A stretch of 41,094 bases of DNA. It comes from Selenomonadaceae bacterium (GTDB taxonomy: Bacteria; Bacillota; Negativicutes; Selenomonadales; Selenomonadaceae). The translations under genes were made by a program, and so were the position numbers. Shown here one piece after another: positions 30,729 through 38,189 of this stretch. Numbering within the stretch: position 1 is the first letter of the stretch; every line of letters starts with the position of its first letter. A model generated the notes under the pieces. That model worked only from the letters and a program-made list of their open reading frames with translations. It was not told the origin of the DNA and searched no databases. Location of the stretch: the NCBI GenBank assembly GCA_029338835.1, contig JAQYBD010000048.1, positions 1 through 41,094 of the forward strand, written 5' to 3'.

Positions 30729-31598
30729 TCATTCTGTTGTATCGGCAGCCAGCAGCGCAGCATAAACATCGCGGCGGCTCAAGCCAAGTGCTTTCGCCGT
30801 TTGGCGCATAGCCTCTTTCTTGCTGAGCCCTTCTGCCATGAACTGATGGCAGAGCGCCACCGGATCCTGCGGCTGCTCTTCCTCATGGCTTGCTTCCTCG
30901 GTGCCAGCTCCTGCTACGACCAGCACGAACTCCCCACGCGGCTCATGCTCCTCATAATAAGCAAGAAGCTCTGCCAGCGTGCCGCGGCGGAACTCCTCGA
31001 ATCTCTTAGTCAGCTCGCGGCCGAAAGCAGCCTGCCGGCTCTCCCCGAGTACAGTACACATCTGACGCAACGTACTCGTGAGGTGATGCGGCGCTTCGTA
31101 AAAGATCAGGGTATCGCGATACGCTCTGACCTCCGCTAAGACTTCCTGCTGTTTCTTTGCCGTCTTGGGCAGGAAACCGATAAACGTGAAGCGCGTCGTA
31201 TCCAGGCCAGAACAGATGAGTGCAGAAAGTCCCGCATTGCAGCCCGGCAAAGGCGAGACACGGATGCCCTCGGCAATGGCCAGGGCTGCCAGATGACTGC
31301 CGGGATCGCAAATCCCAGGCAAGCCGGCATCGCTGACACACAGGAGGTCATGGCCTGCCAGCAGCCATTCCACCAGCTCCGGCCCTTTTGTCCACTTATT
31401 GTGTTCATGGTAACTTGTCAGTCGCGTATGGATATCAAAATGTGTCAGGAGCTGACGCGTATGGCGCGTATCTTCTGCGGCAATCAGCTCGACTTCCGAC
31501 ATCATGCGCACCGCACGATATGTCATATCCTCCAGATTGCCGATGGGAGTCGCACAGAGATACAGCGTCCCGGGCTCCTTTCGTTCTTCCGTCATCAT
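30729..31598 (-). CDS. rsmI: 16S rRNA C1402 2'-O-methyltransferase
   Basis: A 289-residue SAM-dependent tetrapyrrole-methylase-fold enzyme that 2'-O-methylates C1402 of 16S rRNA. The N-terminus has the family sequence LYLCATPIGNLEDMTYRAV. AAEDTRHTRQLL is near 40, VSDAGLPGICDPGSHLA near 92, and PLPGCNAGLSALICSGL near 117. FYEAPHHL near 168 and GRELTKRFEEFRRGTL near 193 also match. The start may be 31598 or the next ATG at 31595; the ribosome-binding site is weak, so coupling to the upstream stop (31603-31605) is likely. Last gene of the operon. The matching N4-methylase RsmH is also in this window. Confidence 0.96.
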   Translation of the reverse strand: MMTEERKEPGTLYLCATPIGNLEDMTYRAVRMMSEVELIAAEDTRHTRQLLTHFDIHTRLTSYHEHNKWTKGPELVEWLLAGHDLLCVSDAGLPGICDPGSHLAALAIAEGIRVSPLPGCNAGLSALICSGLDTTRFTFIGFLPKTAKKQQEVLAEVRAYRDTLIFYEAPHHLTSTLRQMCTVLGESRQAAFGRELTKRFEEFRRGTLAELLAYYEEHEPRGEFVLVVAGAGTEEASHEEEQPQDPVALCHQFMAEGLSKKEAMRQTAKALGLSRRDVYAALLAADTTE

Positions 31599-31602
31599 AA
31601 AG

Positions 31603-32352
31603 TCAGTCTCTTTCTGTCAATCCGTAAATCCGGCGAATGGCTTCCGTATAGCCGCCATCTGCCTCATGCACGATGAGCGGCGGCAGGACCTTGAGTCCGC
31701 CAGGAGCCGCCCCCACCACAGCTTCCACCAGCATCATATTGGGTGCTTTCTCCGCCTTGGGCTGTACCATCTGCAGCCGCTTGGCCTCCATCTGATGTGC
31801 GTGAAGGGACACGAGGATCTCCCCCAGGCGTTCCGGCAGATGGACCATCGCGAAGCGGCCACCGAACCTCAGGGCATAACGGGCAGCCGTTACGACATCA
31901 GCGAGCGTCGCTGTGAATTCATGGCGCGCCCTGGCTATCCCCTGGATCTTATTTGCCTGGCCATGGGCCACAGGACGATAAGGCGGATTGGCCAGCACGA
32001 GGTCAAAGGATTCAGCAGGATACATGCTGCGGATATCCCGATAATCGCCCTGACGCACTGTGATTTTCTGTTCCAGTTCATTCATCCAGACATTGCGGCT
32101 GGCCAGATCCGCCATGACAGGGCTGAGTTCCACAGCCTCCACATGAGCGACTTCATCGGCGATGAGGAGAGGGATGACCCCTGTTCCCGTCCCGAGTTCG
32201 AGAACATTCTGGCGTCTGTGATAGTGCGGGAAATGAGCCAGAAGCACAGCGTCCAGGGAAAAACAGAATTCCCGGGGATCCTGGATGATGTGGCGTCCAC
32301 TCTTCATGAGGTCATCGAGCCGCTCCTGCGGCTTCAGTTCCGGTTCTCTCAT
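31603..32352 (-). CDS. trmN6: tRNA1(Val) A37 N6-methyltransferase-type protein (TrmN6/YabB)
   Basis: A 249-residue class I SAM-dependent methyltransferase. The SAM loop VLELGTGTGVIPLLIAD is near residue 48. The catalytic N6-adenine motif NPPYRPV is near 125, followed by the HEFTATL segment usual in COG4123 proteins. B. subtilis YabB and E. coli YfiC are relatives that methylate tRNA. Its ATG overlaps the ricT stop (ATGA). The order ricT-trmN6-rsmI matches B. subtilis apart from missing yabA and the small yazA gene. Confidence 0.9.
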   Translation of the reverse strand: MREPELKPQERLDDLMKSGRHIIQDPREFCFSLDAVLLAHFPHYHRRQNVLELGTGTGVIPLLIADEVAHVEAVELSPVMADLASRNVWMNELEQKITVRQGDYRDIRSMYPAESFDLVLANPPYRPVAHGQANKIQGIARARHEFTATLADVVTAARYALRFGGRFAMVHLPERLGEILVSLHAHQMEAKRLQMVQPKAEKAPNMMLVEAVVGAAPGGLKVLPPLIVHEADGGYTEAIRRIYGLTERD

Positions 32353-33497
32353 GATTGCTGCTCAGGCTGGCTGCCATGCTCGCGCTTCTCACGCGGAGCG
32401 CGCGGACGGCGTTTCTCACGAGGACGTGACTGGCGTTCCTGTCCACTGCTGCCATCCCGGCCATTCTCCCGCGGGCGGCGGGAACGGCGGCGGCGTGGTT
32501 CTGCCTGGCCATCCTTGTTCTCCCGGGTCTCCCGTGTCTGCTGGCCATTCCGGCTGCCGTGCGAACGACGATTCGGATTGCGGTCTCCGCGGCTGCGCGG
32601 ACTGCGGCGTTCCTGGCGGGGTCCAGCAGCCTGCTCCGGCTGTTCCGCCGCGAGAGACGGCTTCTCGTCACTGATTTCTTCCTCTTTTTCAATGACATCT
32701 TCCCAGGCTGCAACGATGGTCCGGCTGTTATCCAAGAGGATAGTCGCCGTACGGCGCTGCTGATTCAGCGAGATGACCTTGCCTTCGCCATCAACGGTGA
32801 CCACACGGCCTCCTTGCTGCGGTGGCTGGACTTTCGGCACCTTTTTATGGCACTGGCCGCAATAACAGTCGCTTTCATATTTGAGACAGCACATGAGGCG
32901 TCCGCAGATCCCTGAGATTTTCGTCGGATTCAGGGACAGATTCTGTTCCTTGGCCATACGGATGGACACCGGTTCAAAATCACCGAGGAAGGTCGCACAG
33001 CACAAAGGCCGGCCACAACAGCCAATCCCGCCCATGAGTTTCGCCTCATCGCGGACACCGATCTGGCGCAATTCAATGCGCGTCCGGAATACCGAGGCAA
33101 GATCCTTGACCAAGTCGCGAAAATCAATACGGCCATCGGCCGTGAAATAAAAGATGATCTTGTTGAGGTCAAACGTATACTCTACGTCCACCAGTTTCAT
33201 GGGCAGGCCATGCTCCCGGATCTTCGTCTCACAAATGCCGAAAGCCTCTTTTTCCCGCTGCTTGTTGTCAGCCACGCGCTGCAAATCCTGCTCATTGGCC
33301 ACACGCTGGACAACCTTCAAAGGCTGCGTGACCTCTTCATCTGCAACCTCACGCGGCCCAATGACCGTCAAGCCACACTCTACACCGCGGGCCGTCTCGA
33401 CCACGACACGCTGCCCCAGCTCGATCTCAAGCTGCCCTGGGCTGAAATAATAAATCTTTCCCGCCTGCTTGAAGCGGACTCCGATGATCGTATACAA
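32349..33497 (-). CDS. ricT: RicT/YaaT (PSP1 domain) protein with Arg-rich tail
   Basis: A 382-residue protein. The first ~265 residues form the PSP1/YaaT domain: GVRFKQAGKIYYFSPG, RVVVETARGVECG, YFTADGRIDFRDLVKDLA, and a Cys-rich core (GGIGCCGRPLCCATFL near 155-170, SGICGRLMCCLKYE near 190-205, CYCGQCHKK near 210). In B. subtilis RicT works with RicA and RicF, binds Fe-S clusters and steers RNase Y-dependent RNA processing. The last ~95 residues are an Arg/Glu/Gly-rich disordered tail (blocks such as RRSPRSRGDRNPNRR and RRRRSRRPREN), not in the B. subtilis protein as I recall it, suggesting RNA contact. Start is TTG 33497 with GGAGG at good spacing. Confidence 0.92.
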   Translation of the reverse strand: MYTIIGVRFKQAGKIYYFSPGQLEIELGQRVVVETARGVECGLTVIGPREVADEEVTQPLKVVQRVANEQDLQRVADNKQREKEAFGICETKIREHGLPMKLVDVEYTFDLNKIIFYFTADGRIDFRDLVKDLASVFRTRIELRQIGVRDEAKLMGGIGCCGRPLCCATFLGDFEPVSIRMAKEQNLSLNPTKISGICGRLMCCLKYESDCYCGQCHKKVPKVQPPQQGGRVVTVDGEGKVISLNQQRRTATILLDNSRTIVAAWEDVIEKEEEISDEKPSLAAEQPEQAAGPRQERRSPRSRGDRNPNRRSHGSRNGQQTRETRENKDGQAEPRRRRSRRPRENGRDGSSGQERQSRPREKRRPRAPREKREHGSQPEQQS

Positions 33498-33506
33498 AAT
33501 TTCCTC

Positions 33507-34517
33507 CTACTTACGTATATTAACCACATCGCGCATGCGGATGTGGAAACCTTCCATCAATAGACGCAAATTCACATTCGTCTGCAAGCGGCGCTGCGTC
33601 TCGCGCACCAGGGCCAGCAGTGAAAAAATGACCGGCTCCGGGAAGGAAGGCAAAAGAGCCAGCAGCTGTTCCCGGATATCCTTATGATAAATCAGCTTGC
33701 TGCCACCATCTTCATATAATACCAGCATATCGCGCAGCATCATGTTGAGGTACAGGAACCACTCGGAAAGCGTCTCACGGTCAAGCTCCCCCATCGCCTG
33801 CGAACGCTGCCAGACGGCAGGCATATCCATCTGACGGAGCTTGACGAGGAAGGACAGCGCATCGTCGCGGCGCGACAAGCCCTCATGTTCATGCAGGGCA
33901 AGAGCGCGCCCAATGCTGCCATCTGCCAGAGACGCAAGCTCGCGGGCCTCAGCAGTCGCTAAGCCGCGGCCAGCCAGCACCTCTACCATGGCATCTTCCG
34001 GTACCGTGCCAAAAGAAAGCGGCATGCAGCGTGACACGATCGTATCGAGCAGCGAGCTGCGTGCCCCCGTAATGAGGAGGAATGTCACGGCTCCTTCCGG
34101 GTCCTCCAATGTCTTGAGCAAACTGTTCTCAGCTGCTTCATTCATGCAGTCCGCGTCATCAATCAGAACGACGCGCTGCTTCGCAAGGATTGGGTAGCGC
34201 GAAGCTTCTACCTGCATCGAACGAATGGCATCGATGCGGATGACTGCCGTATTCTTGCCCGTGCGTTCCGGAAGGACTTCCAGATAATCCGGGTGACTGC
34301 CCGAAGCCATCGCCCTGCACGAAGCGCAATGGCCGCAGGGAGCATCATCCGCCTCACAGAGCAGGGCAGCTGCCAGGACATGTCCCAGCTTTTTCTTTCC
34401 TACACCGGCTGGACCAGACAACAACAAGGCGTGCGGCAAACGGTGTTCGCGCAACATCGTCCGCAACTGCAATTTCTGCGTCTCATGCCCCGCGACATCC
34501 TCCCAATGCAGTTCCAT
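33507..34517 (-). CDS. holB: DNA polymerase III delta' subunit
   Basis: A 336-residue AAA+ clamp-loader subunit. ALLLSGPAGVGKKKL gives a degenerate Walker A near residue 28 (Lys where Ser/Thr normally follows). A zinc module with four Cys lies in LCEADDAPCGHCASCRAM near 48-65. VLIDDADCMNEAAENSLLKT near 113 is the Walker B/sensor region, and ITGARSSLLDTIVSRC the SRC motif near 147. Lack of ATP binding is normal for delta'. Start: ATG 34517 follows GGGAGGAG at 8 bases; longer readings have no family sequence. First gene of the operon; its promoter is at 34582-34610. Confidence 0.93.
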   Translation of the reverse strand: MELHWEDVAGHETQKLQLRTMLREHRLPHALLLSGPAGVGKKKLGHVLAAALLCEADDAPCGHCASCRAMASGSHPDYLEVLPERTGKNTAVIRIDAIRSMQVEASRYPILAKQRVVLIDDADCMNEAAENSLLKTLEDPEGAVTFLLITGARSSLLDTIVSRCMPLSFGTVPEDAMVEVLAGRGLATAEARELASLADGSIGRALALHEHEGLSRRDDALSFLVKLRQMDMPAVWQRSQAMGELDRETLSEWFLYLNMMLRDMLVLYEDGGSKLIYHKDIREQLLALLPSFPEPVIFSLLALVRETQRRLQTNVNLRLLMEGFHIRMRDVVNIRK

Positions 34518-34581
34518 CCGCAAAGCTCCTCCCATCGCCCTTATGTTCGTATCTGCAACAAAAGCTGATATATCTCTATAG

Positions 34582-34610
34582 ATTATACCGTTCGGCATGC
34601 TTTTTCGCAA
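34582..34610 (-). promoter_or_regulatory. Promoter of the holB-ricT-trmN6-rsmI operon
   Basis: On the minus strand TTGCGA (34605-34610), 17 bp, TATAAT (34582-34587). Confidence 0.75.
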
Positions 34611-34634
34611 CAGGCTTCAGGAAGCACATCCGCT

Positions 34635-35894
34635 TCAATTCGCACCGGAAGCCCTGCGTCCATGCTGCTTGTCCCTCAGATCCCTGCTCCCCCGCACCGG
34701 CAGGAGATGCAAGGCACTGAGGATCTCACTCATGCGCACAGCAACGTAAAGATCGAAGCATACATCGGGATCCGAAAGATCCTTCTCCAGGAGCTGTGCG
34801 ATCTTATCGTAGCGATATCGCACCGTATTGACATGGACAAACAACATTTCCGCCGTCGCCTTATAATTGGACTTCGTTTCCATCAAGAGCTTCAATGTAA
34901 TGAGGAGATCCGCCTCATTGTCCCGGTCATAGTCCATGATGCGCCCCAACGTACGGCGACAGAACGTCAAGACCGGTTCTATGCCACCGGCAAACAAAGG
35001 ACGCAGCAAGCCGACATCTTGAAAACATCTGCAGAACCCCCGCTGGCTCTTGGTTTCTCCATAAGCCAGCGCAATCTCTGCTTCTCGATACGCTGTCTTG
35101 AGTTCTCGCAGCGGATGACAGTCCCCGACACCGATGGAAAGAGAAACCCCATATCGCTTGGAAAAAGACTTCTGCCAACGGATGATGAAAGCACGCAGGC
35201 TGGCATCGACTTCCGCTGACGCCCAGCCTTCCTGCTCTCGCAAATCCTGCAAGATGACCACGCCTTTCCCACGCCAAAACAAAGGATAGGCCGTCACTTC
35301 ACGATGCTTGCATTCAAACTGCATCAAACTGGCCTTGAAATCCACCACTGTGCTGTCAGGGATGCTGCGGCAAAAATCTACAAGCATCACGTAATAACCT
35401 TGCGAAGGATCCAAGCGGATATCAAAATCTGCCAGGAAATCCTCCATACAAAATTGCCGGCTCTCAAAAGCCTGCGATAAAATATCATTCGTTTTCTGCT
35501 CCACACGCTGTTGCACCGTGATTTCATTCCGCAGGAAGCAAGTAAGTGCCAGGCGAGCAGGTTCTACACTCTTCATGATGACGGGAATCTCCGGTTCTTC
35601 CACTTTACGGATCAGGAGATACAGACAGCCCGCCCCCTGCGGCAAGCTCACTTTCAGTACCAGGAGTTGACGAGTCTGCAAATAGTAAAACTGCTCATCG
35701 CTGAAAGACGGCAAGACCTTGATGACCTGCCTGATATCTTCTCCAGCCGGCTTTTTCTCCGGATAATATTCCATACCATCGTGCATAATAAAGAGGATGT
35801 GCCTTTTGAGTTCCGTCTCCAACGACTGCCCTAAAGCACCAACACCCTGATTGATGGCTTCCTGCAAAAGTCCATACGCCTTCTGCTTCACCAT
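34635..35894 (-). CDS. PucR/CdaR-type transcriptional regulator
   Basis: A 419-residue regulator. The C-terminal PucR-type HTH is seen in LLITLKLLMETKSNYKATAE followed by MLFVHVNTVRYRYDKIAQLL (about 340-380). The middle region (about 210-300) has a GGDEF-like CdaR fold ending LSIGVGDCHPLRELKTAYRE. The N-terminal sensor part (about 1-190) is not recognisable. Such proteins control sugar-diacid, purine or amino-acid genes. The target here is unknown. It is monocistronic, with an extended -10 (35928-35933) and two tandem 10-bp repeats covering its spacer and -35. AGGGGGATTC precedes the ATG at 35894. Confidence 0.85.
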   Translation of the reverse strand: MVKQKAYGLLQEAINQGVGALGQSLETELKRHILFIMHDGMEYYPEKKPAGEDIRQVIKVLPSFSDEQFYYLQTRQLLVLKVSLPQGAGCLYLLIRKVEEPEIPVIMKSVEPARLALTCFLRNEITVQQRVEQKTNDILSQAFESRQFCMEDFLADFDIRLDPSQGYYVMLVDFCRSIPDSTVVDFKASLMQFECKHREVTAYPLFWRGKGVVILQDLREQEGWASAEVDASLRAFIIRWQKSFSKRYGVSLSIGVGDCHPLRELKTAYREAEIALAYGETKSQRGFCRCFQDVGLLRPLFAGGIEPVLTFCRRTLGRIMDYDRDNEADLLITLKLLMETKSNYKATAEMLFVHVNTVRYRYDKIAQLLEKDLSDPDVCFDLYVAVRMSEILSALHLLPVRGSRDLRDKQHGRRASGAN

Positions 35895-35927
35895 GAATCC
35901 CCCTCTTCTTCCAAAAATTCTTCTTTT

Positions 35928-35933
35928 ATTATA
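35928..35933 (-). promoter_or_regulatory. Extended -10 promoter of the PucR-type regulator
   Basis: The minus strand reads TG-C-TATAAT. Confidence 0.55.
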
Positions 35934-35936
35934 GCA

Positions 35937-35956
35937 CATCAGACATCATCAGACAT
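35937..35956. repeat. Tandem 10-bp repeats in the PucR-type regulator promoter
   Basis: Two perfect adjacent copies of CATCAGACAT (35937-35946, 35947-35956) cover the spacer and -35 region of the extended -10 promoter. One helical turn apart, they could be an autoregulatory site. Confidence 0.6.
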
Positions 35957-36026
35957 AATTTTGCTTTATAAAGGGTATAATCCCCATAAAATCAAACAAT
36001 AGTTCCTAGAACAAACCTTAAAGAAT

Positions 36027-36067
36027 AAGCGTAAAACACAGGCTATCAAAAACCTGGATTTACGCTT
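36027..36067 (-). terminator. Terminator of the PAP2 gene
   Basis: AAGCGTAAA (36027-36035) pairs with TTTACGCTT (36059-36067), with an inner AGG/CCT pair. The minus-strand tail ATTCTTT is a modest T-run. Confidence 0.5.
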
Positions 36068-36135
36068 CAGATTTGAGGATTGATTTCATGCGATATTGTC
36101 CATTGGCTTCCTCTGGCATACCAGATACTGCAGAT

Positions 36136-36849
36136 TCAGCCCAGGAATTTTTTCGGCAAGTGACGATTGAACCAGGCAATGACCCGGTCCGAAGCCGGCG
36201 TCAAAAGCATCCAGCTCAAGACCACACAACTGATGGAGCCCGCGCCCACGACAACATCCGTCAGCCAGTGCGCACCGGCCATGATGCGCGGCAGAGAAAA
36301 GACGATTACCACGAGTGCGCTCCAGAAAAACGCTTTGCGCCCGAAGTAACGCAGCATGAAAAACGAGAAAATCATGAGCATCATGCCATGATCCCCTGGA
36401 AAACTCGTACTCGACCAATCCTTAGCAGGCCAGCCGGTCAATTCCGAAACACGCAGCACAGGAATCCCCTGCAAGGAAAAATACTTGGTGGGGCTCGGAC
36501 GGCTGAAATCCATAGCCATATCAAACTGCTTGGCAATAACAGCCGTGACCAGCATCGTCAGGCCGATGCAAACCATCCAGCGCTTGCCGGCACGATCCTG
36601 CCGACGATAATAATGATAAAAGATTCCCAGCATGAACAGGAACGCCACGGCATCAAACGGACGCAGATTCGTAAAAGCCACCAGATAACGAAAAGCCGTA
36701 CTTTCTGCCAGGAGATGATTGAAATAGAAAAATACACTGGCATCGATTGCATACCAGAAACCGGATTGAGCCGGGATCAGCCAGCTCGCAAACAGCAGCG
36801 CCCCCAAAACAGTCAAGGCAAATACCGCAATCCATCGTTTTATAGACAA
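36136..36849 (-). CDS. PAP2-superfamily membrane phosphatase
   Basis: A 237-residue protein with about six hydrophobic segments, likely dephosphorylating a lipid (undecaprenyl-PP or a phosphatidyl/lipid A phosphate). Catalytic motifs lie in order: KQFDMAMDFSRPSP (near 108-120), SFPGDHGMML (near 155) and RIMAGAHWLTD (near 190-200). Both catalytic His are present. Motif 1 has Lys ten residues before Arg-Pro rather than seven, and motif 2 reads PGDH instead of PSGH or PSDH, so specificity may differ from the best-known members. Start is TTG 36849 (LSIKRW read as MSIKRW) after GGAAGGAAGAG; the open frame upstream runs into repeat DNA. Confidence 0.82.
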   Translation of the reverse strand: MSIKRWIAVFALTVLGALLFASWLIPAQSGFWYAIDASVFFYFNHLLAESTAFRYLVAFTNLRPFDAVAFLFMLGIFYHYYRRQDRAGKRWMVCIGLTMLVTAVIAKQFDMAMDFSRPSPTKYFSLQGIPVLRVSELTGWPAKDWSSTSFPGDHGMMLMIFSFFMLRYFGRKAFFWSALVVIVFSLPRIMAGAHWLTDVVVGAGSISCVVLSWMLLTPASDRVIAWFNRHLPKKFLG

Positions 36850-36887
36850 TACACTCTTCCTTCCTACACACAATACAGATACACACG

Positions 36888-36951
36888 GGAATGCATGCCG
36901 CCGCACACCGTGCATCTCAAGCGGAGGCATGCATTCCGCCTGCAGGAGCGC
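36888..36951. repeat. Palindromic repeat, copy 1
   Basis: The 64-bp element is bounded by a perfect 12-bp inverted repeat, GGAATGCATGCC (36888-36899) and GGCATGCATTCC (36926-36937), then CGCCTGCAGGAGCGC-like sequence to 36951. An inner GCAC-GGT-GTGC stem (minus strand) lies in the loop. The second copy starts 197 bp on. The whole 36850-37154 stretch has no supportable gene. Confidence 0.8.
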
Positions 36952-37084
36952 AGTGCTTGCCCGTAGGGATGGGGTCCCCTGCATACCCTGCCATACCTCC
37001 TCGATGTCAGAACGCCGCGGCAGGCGGCGAAGTCCCGTCCAGCCGCTCTGTCCCTTGGGCCACATTCAACGCAGCGACGAAGCC

Positions 37085-37148
37085 GGAACGCATGCCGCAG
37101 CACACCATGCACCCCAAGCAGAGGCATGCATTCCGCCTGCAGGAGCGC
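37085..37148. repeat. Palindromic repeat, copy 2
   Basis: Same layout as copy 1, with GGAACGCATGCC (37085-37096) and GGCATGCATTCC (37123-37134). The changes from copy 1 keep the stem as G-U wobbles on the minus-strand RNA but break it on plus. It starts 6 bases past the TrxB-like gene's stop codon. Confidence 0.8.
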
Positions 37149-37154
37149 GGCCCC

Positions 37155-38045
37155 TCAGCGCGCAGCCTTGCGCTTTTCCCGTACATAGCGCAGCACCGAC
37201 AATCCTGCCACAGCTCCCTCATGCACAGCCTTAGCCACCTGCAGCAAACCACCCGTACAATCGCCTGCGGCAAAAAGCCCCGGCACATTCGTCGCCTGCG
37301 ATGCATCCACCTTCACATCGGCACCAGACAGCATTGCGCCAATCTTGCGCGCCAGCTCCGAACTGCCCGCCGTGCCGATAGCCAGGAACAGCCCCTGCAA
37401 AGGAATCGCAGTACCATCAGACAGCACCACGCGGCTGACACGATCCTCTCCTTCTACCGCGTGCAGCTTTTCCGTACAAACCTCAATCCCCTCCGGGATC
37501 TCCGCCGACAAAGCCTCCCCATTCGTCAAGAGCAGTACGCGTTTCGCCTGCGGCAGCAAGATCTGCGCTTCATGCAGCGCATAATCGCCCGCACCTACGA
37601 CCGCGACCGTCTTGCCACGATAGAAGAATGCATCGCATATCGCGCAGTAACTGACCCCCTTGCCCTCAAACTCCCGGAGTCCTGGAATGGGCAACGTACG
37701 GCGCGCCGCCCCAGCGGCCAGCACCACAGCAGGTGACTCGATGGTCTCTGCGGCCAGCTCCCCCCGGAAGCCATCAAACGTATCATTGAAGGATAATCCC
37801 AAAAGCTCTCCCGTCACGAAGTGTACACCCAGACGGCGTGCCCCCTCCGCGCCACGGCGCAATAGCTCGCGGCCGGAAATGGGTTCCGGGAAACCATAAT
37901 AATTCTCGATTTTCTCAGCCTGCGCCAACCCGCCTGTCTCAATGCCTTTCGTCACCACGGTCACATCCAGGCCGCCGCGGCGCGCATAAAGAGCCGCGGA
38001 TATCCCTGCCGGACCAGCACCGATAATGAGTACATCCGTCTTCAT
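37155..38045 (-). CDS. Thioredoxin reductase-like FAD oxidoreductase, atypical NAD(P)H site
   Basis: A 296-residue two-dinucleotide-domain flavoprotein. The FAD motif IIGAGPAGISAALYARRGG is at residues 6-24. The redox-active pair is in SYCAICDAFF near 132, and the second FAD motif is GLFAAGDCTGG near 258. The second Rossmann motif reads VVGAGDYALHEA in place of GGGDSAxEE, and the HRRxxxR motif that binds the NADPH phosphate in thioredoxin reductases is absent (LLLTNGEALSAE instead). It may therefore use another donor (ferredoxin, flavodoxin or NADH) or a partner other than thioredoxin. GGAGGG precedes the ATG. The gene lies between rsmH and the repeat pair on the same strand. Confidence 0.85.
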   Translation of the reverse strand: MKTDVLIIGAGPAGISAALYARRGGLDVTVVTKGIETGGLAQAEKIENYYGFPEPISGRELLRRGAEGARRLGVHFVTGELLGLSFNDTFDGFRGELAAETIESPAVVLAAGAARRTLPIPGLREFEGKGVSYCAICDAFFYRGKTVAVVGAGDYALHEAQILLPQAKRVLLLTNGEALSAEIPEGIEVCTEKLHAVEGEDRVSRVVLSDGTAIPLQGLFLAIGTAGSSELARKIGAMLSGADVKVDASQATNVPGLFAAGDCTGGLLQVAKAVHEGAVAGLSVLRYVREKRKAAR

Positions 38046-38189
38046 ATCAAAATCCCTCCATCATTCATACTGCTGTATGACGCCTTGCAGTCCGGCCTCT
38101 GCAGGCAAGGATCCGCATGAGCTTACACGGTTCTCATTCTAGCCAGCCCCTCTCCTGGCGTCCGTGAGCCAGTCACAAAAATCAAGAGT

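Noticed and set aside
36864..37127. Cys/Arg-rich minus-strand open frame across the repeats
   Set aside because: The apparent peptide repeats (CRRNACL) merely translate the palindromic DNA repeats; no start signal or family match.
36891..37736. 281-codon plus-strand open frame through repeats and the TrxB-like gene
   Set aside because: Antisense to a well-supported flavoprotein gene, with the composition of a shadow frame.
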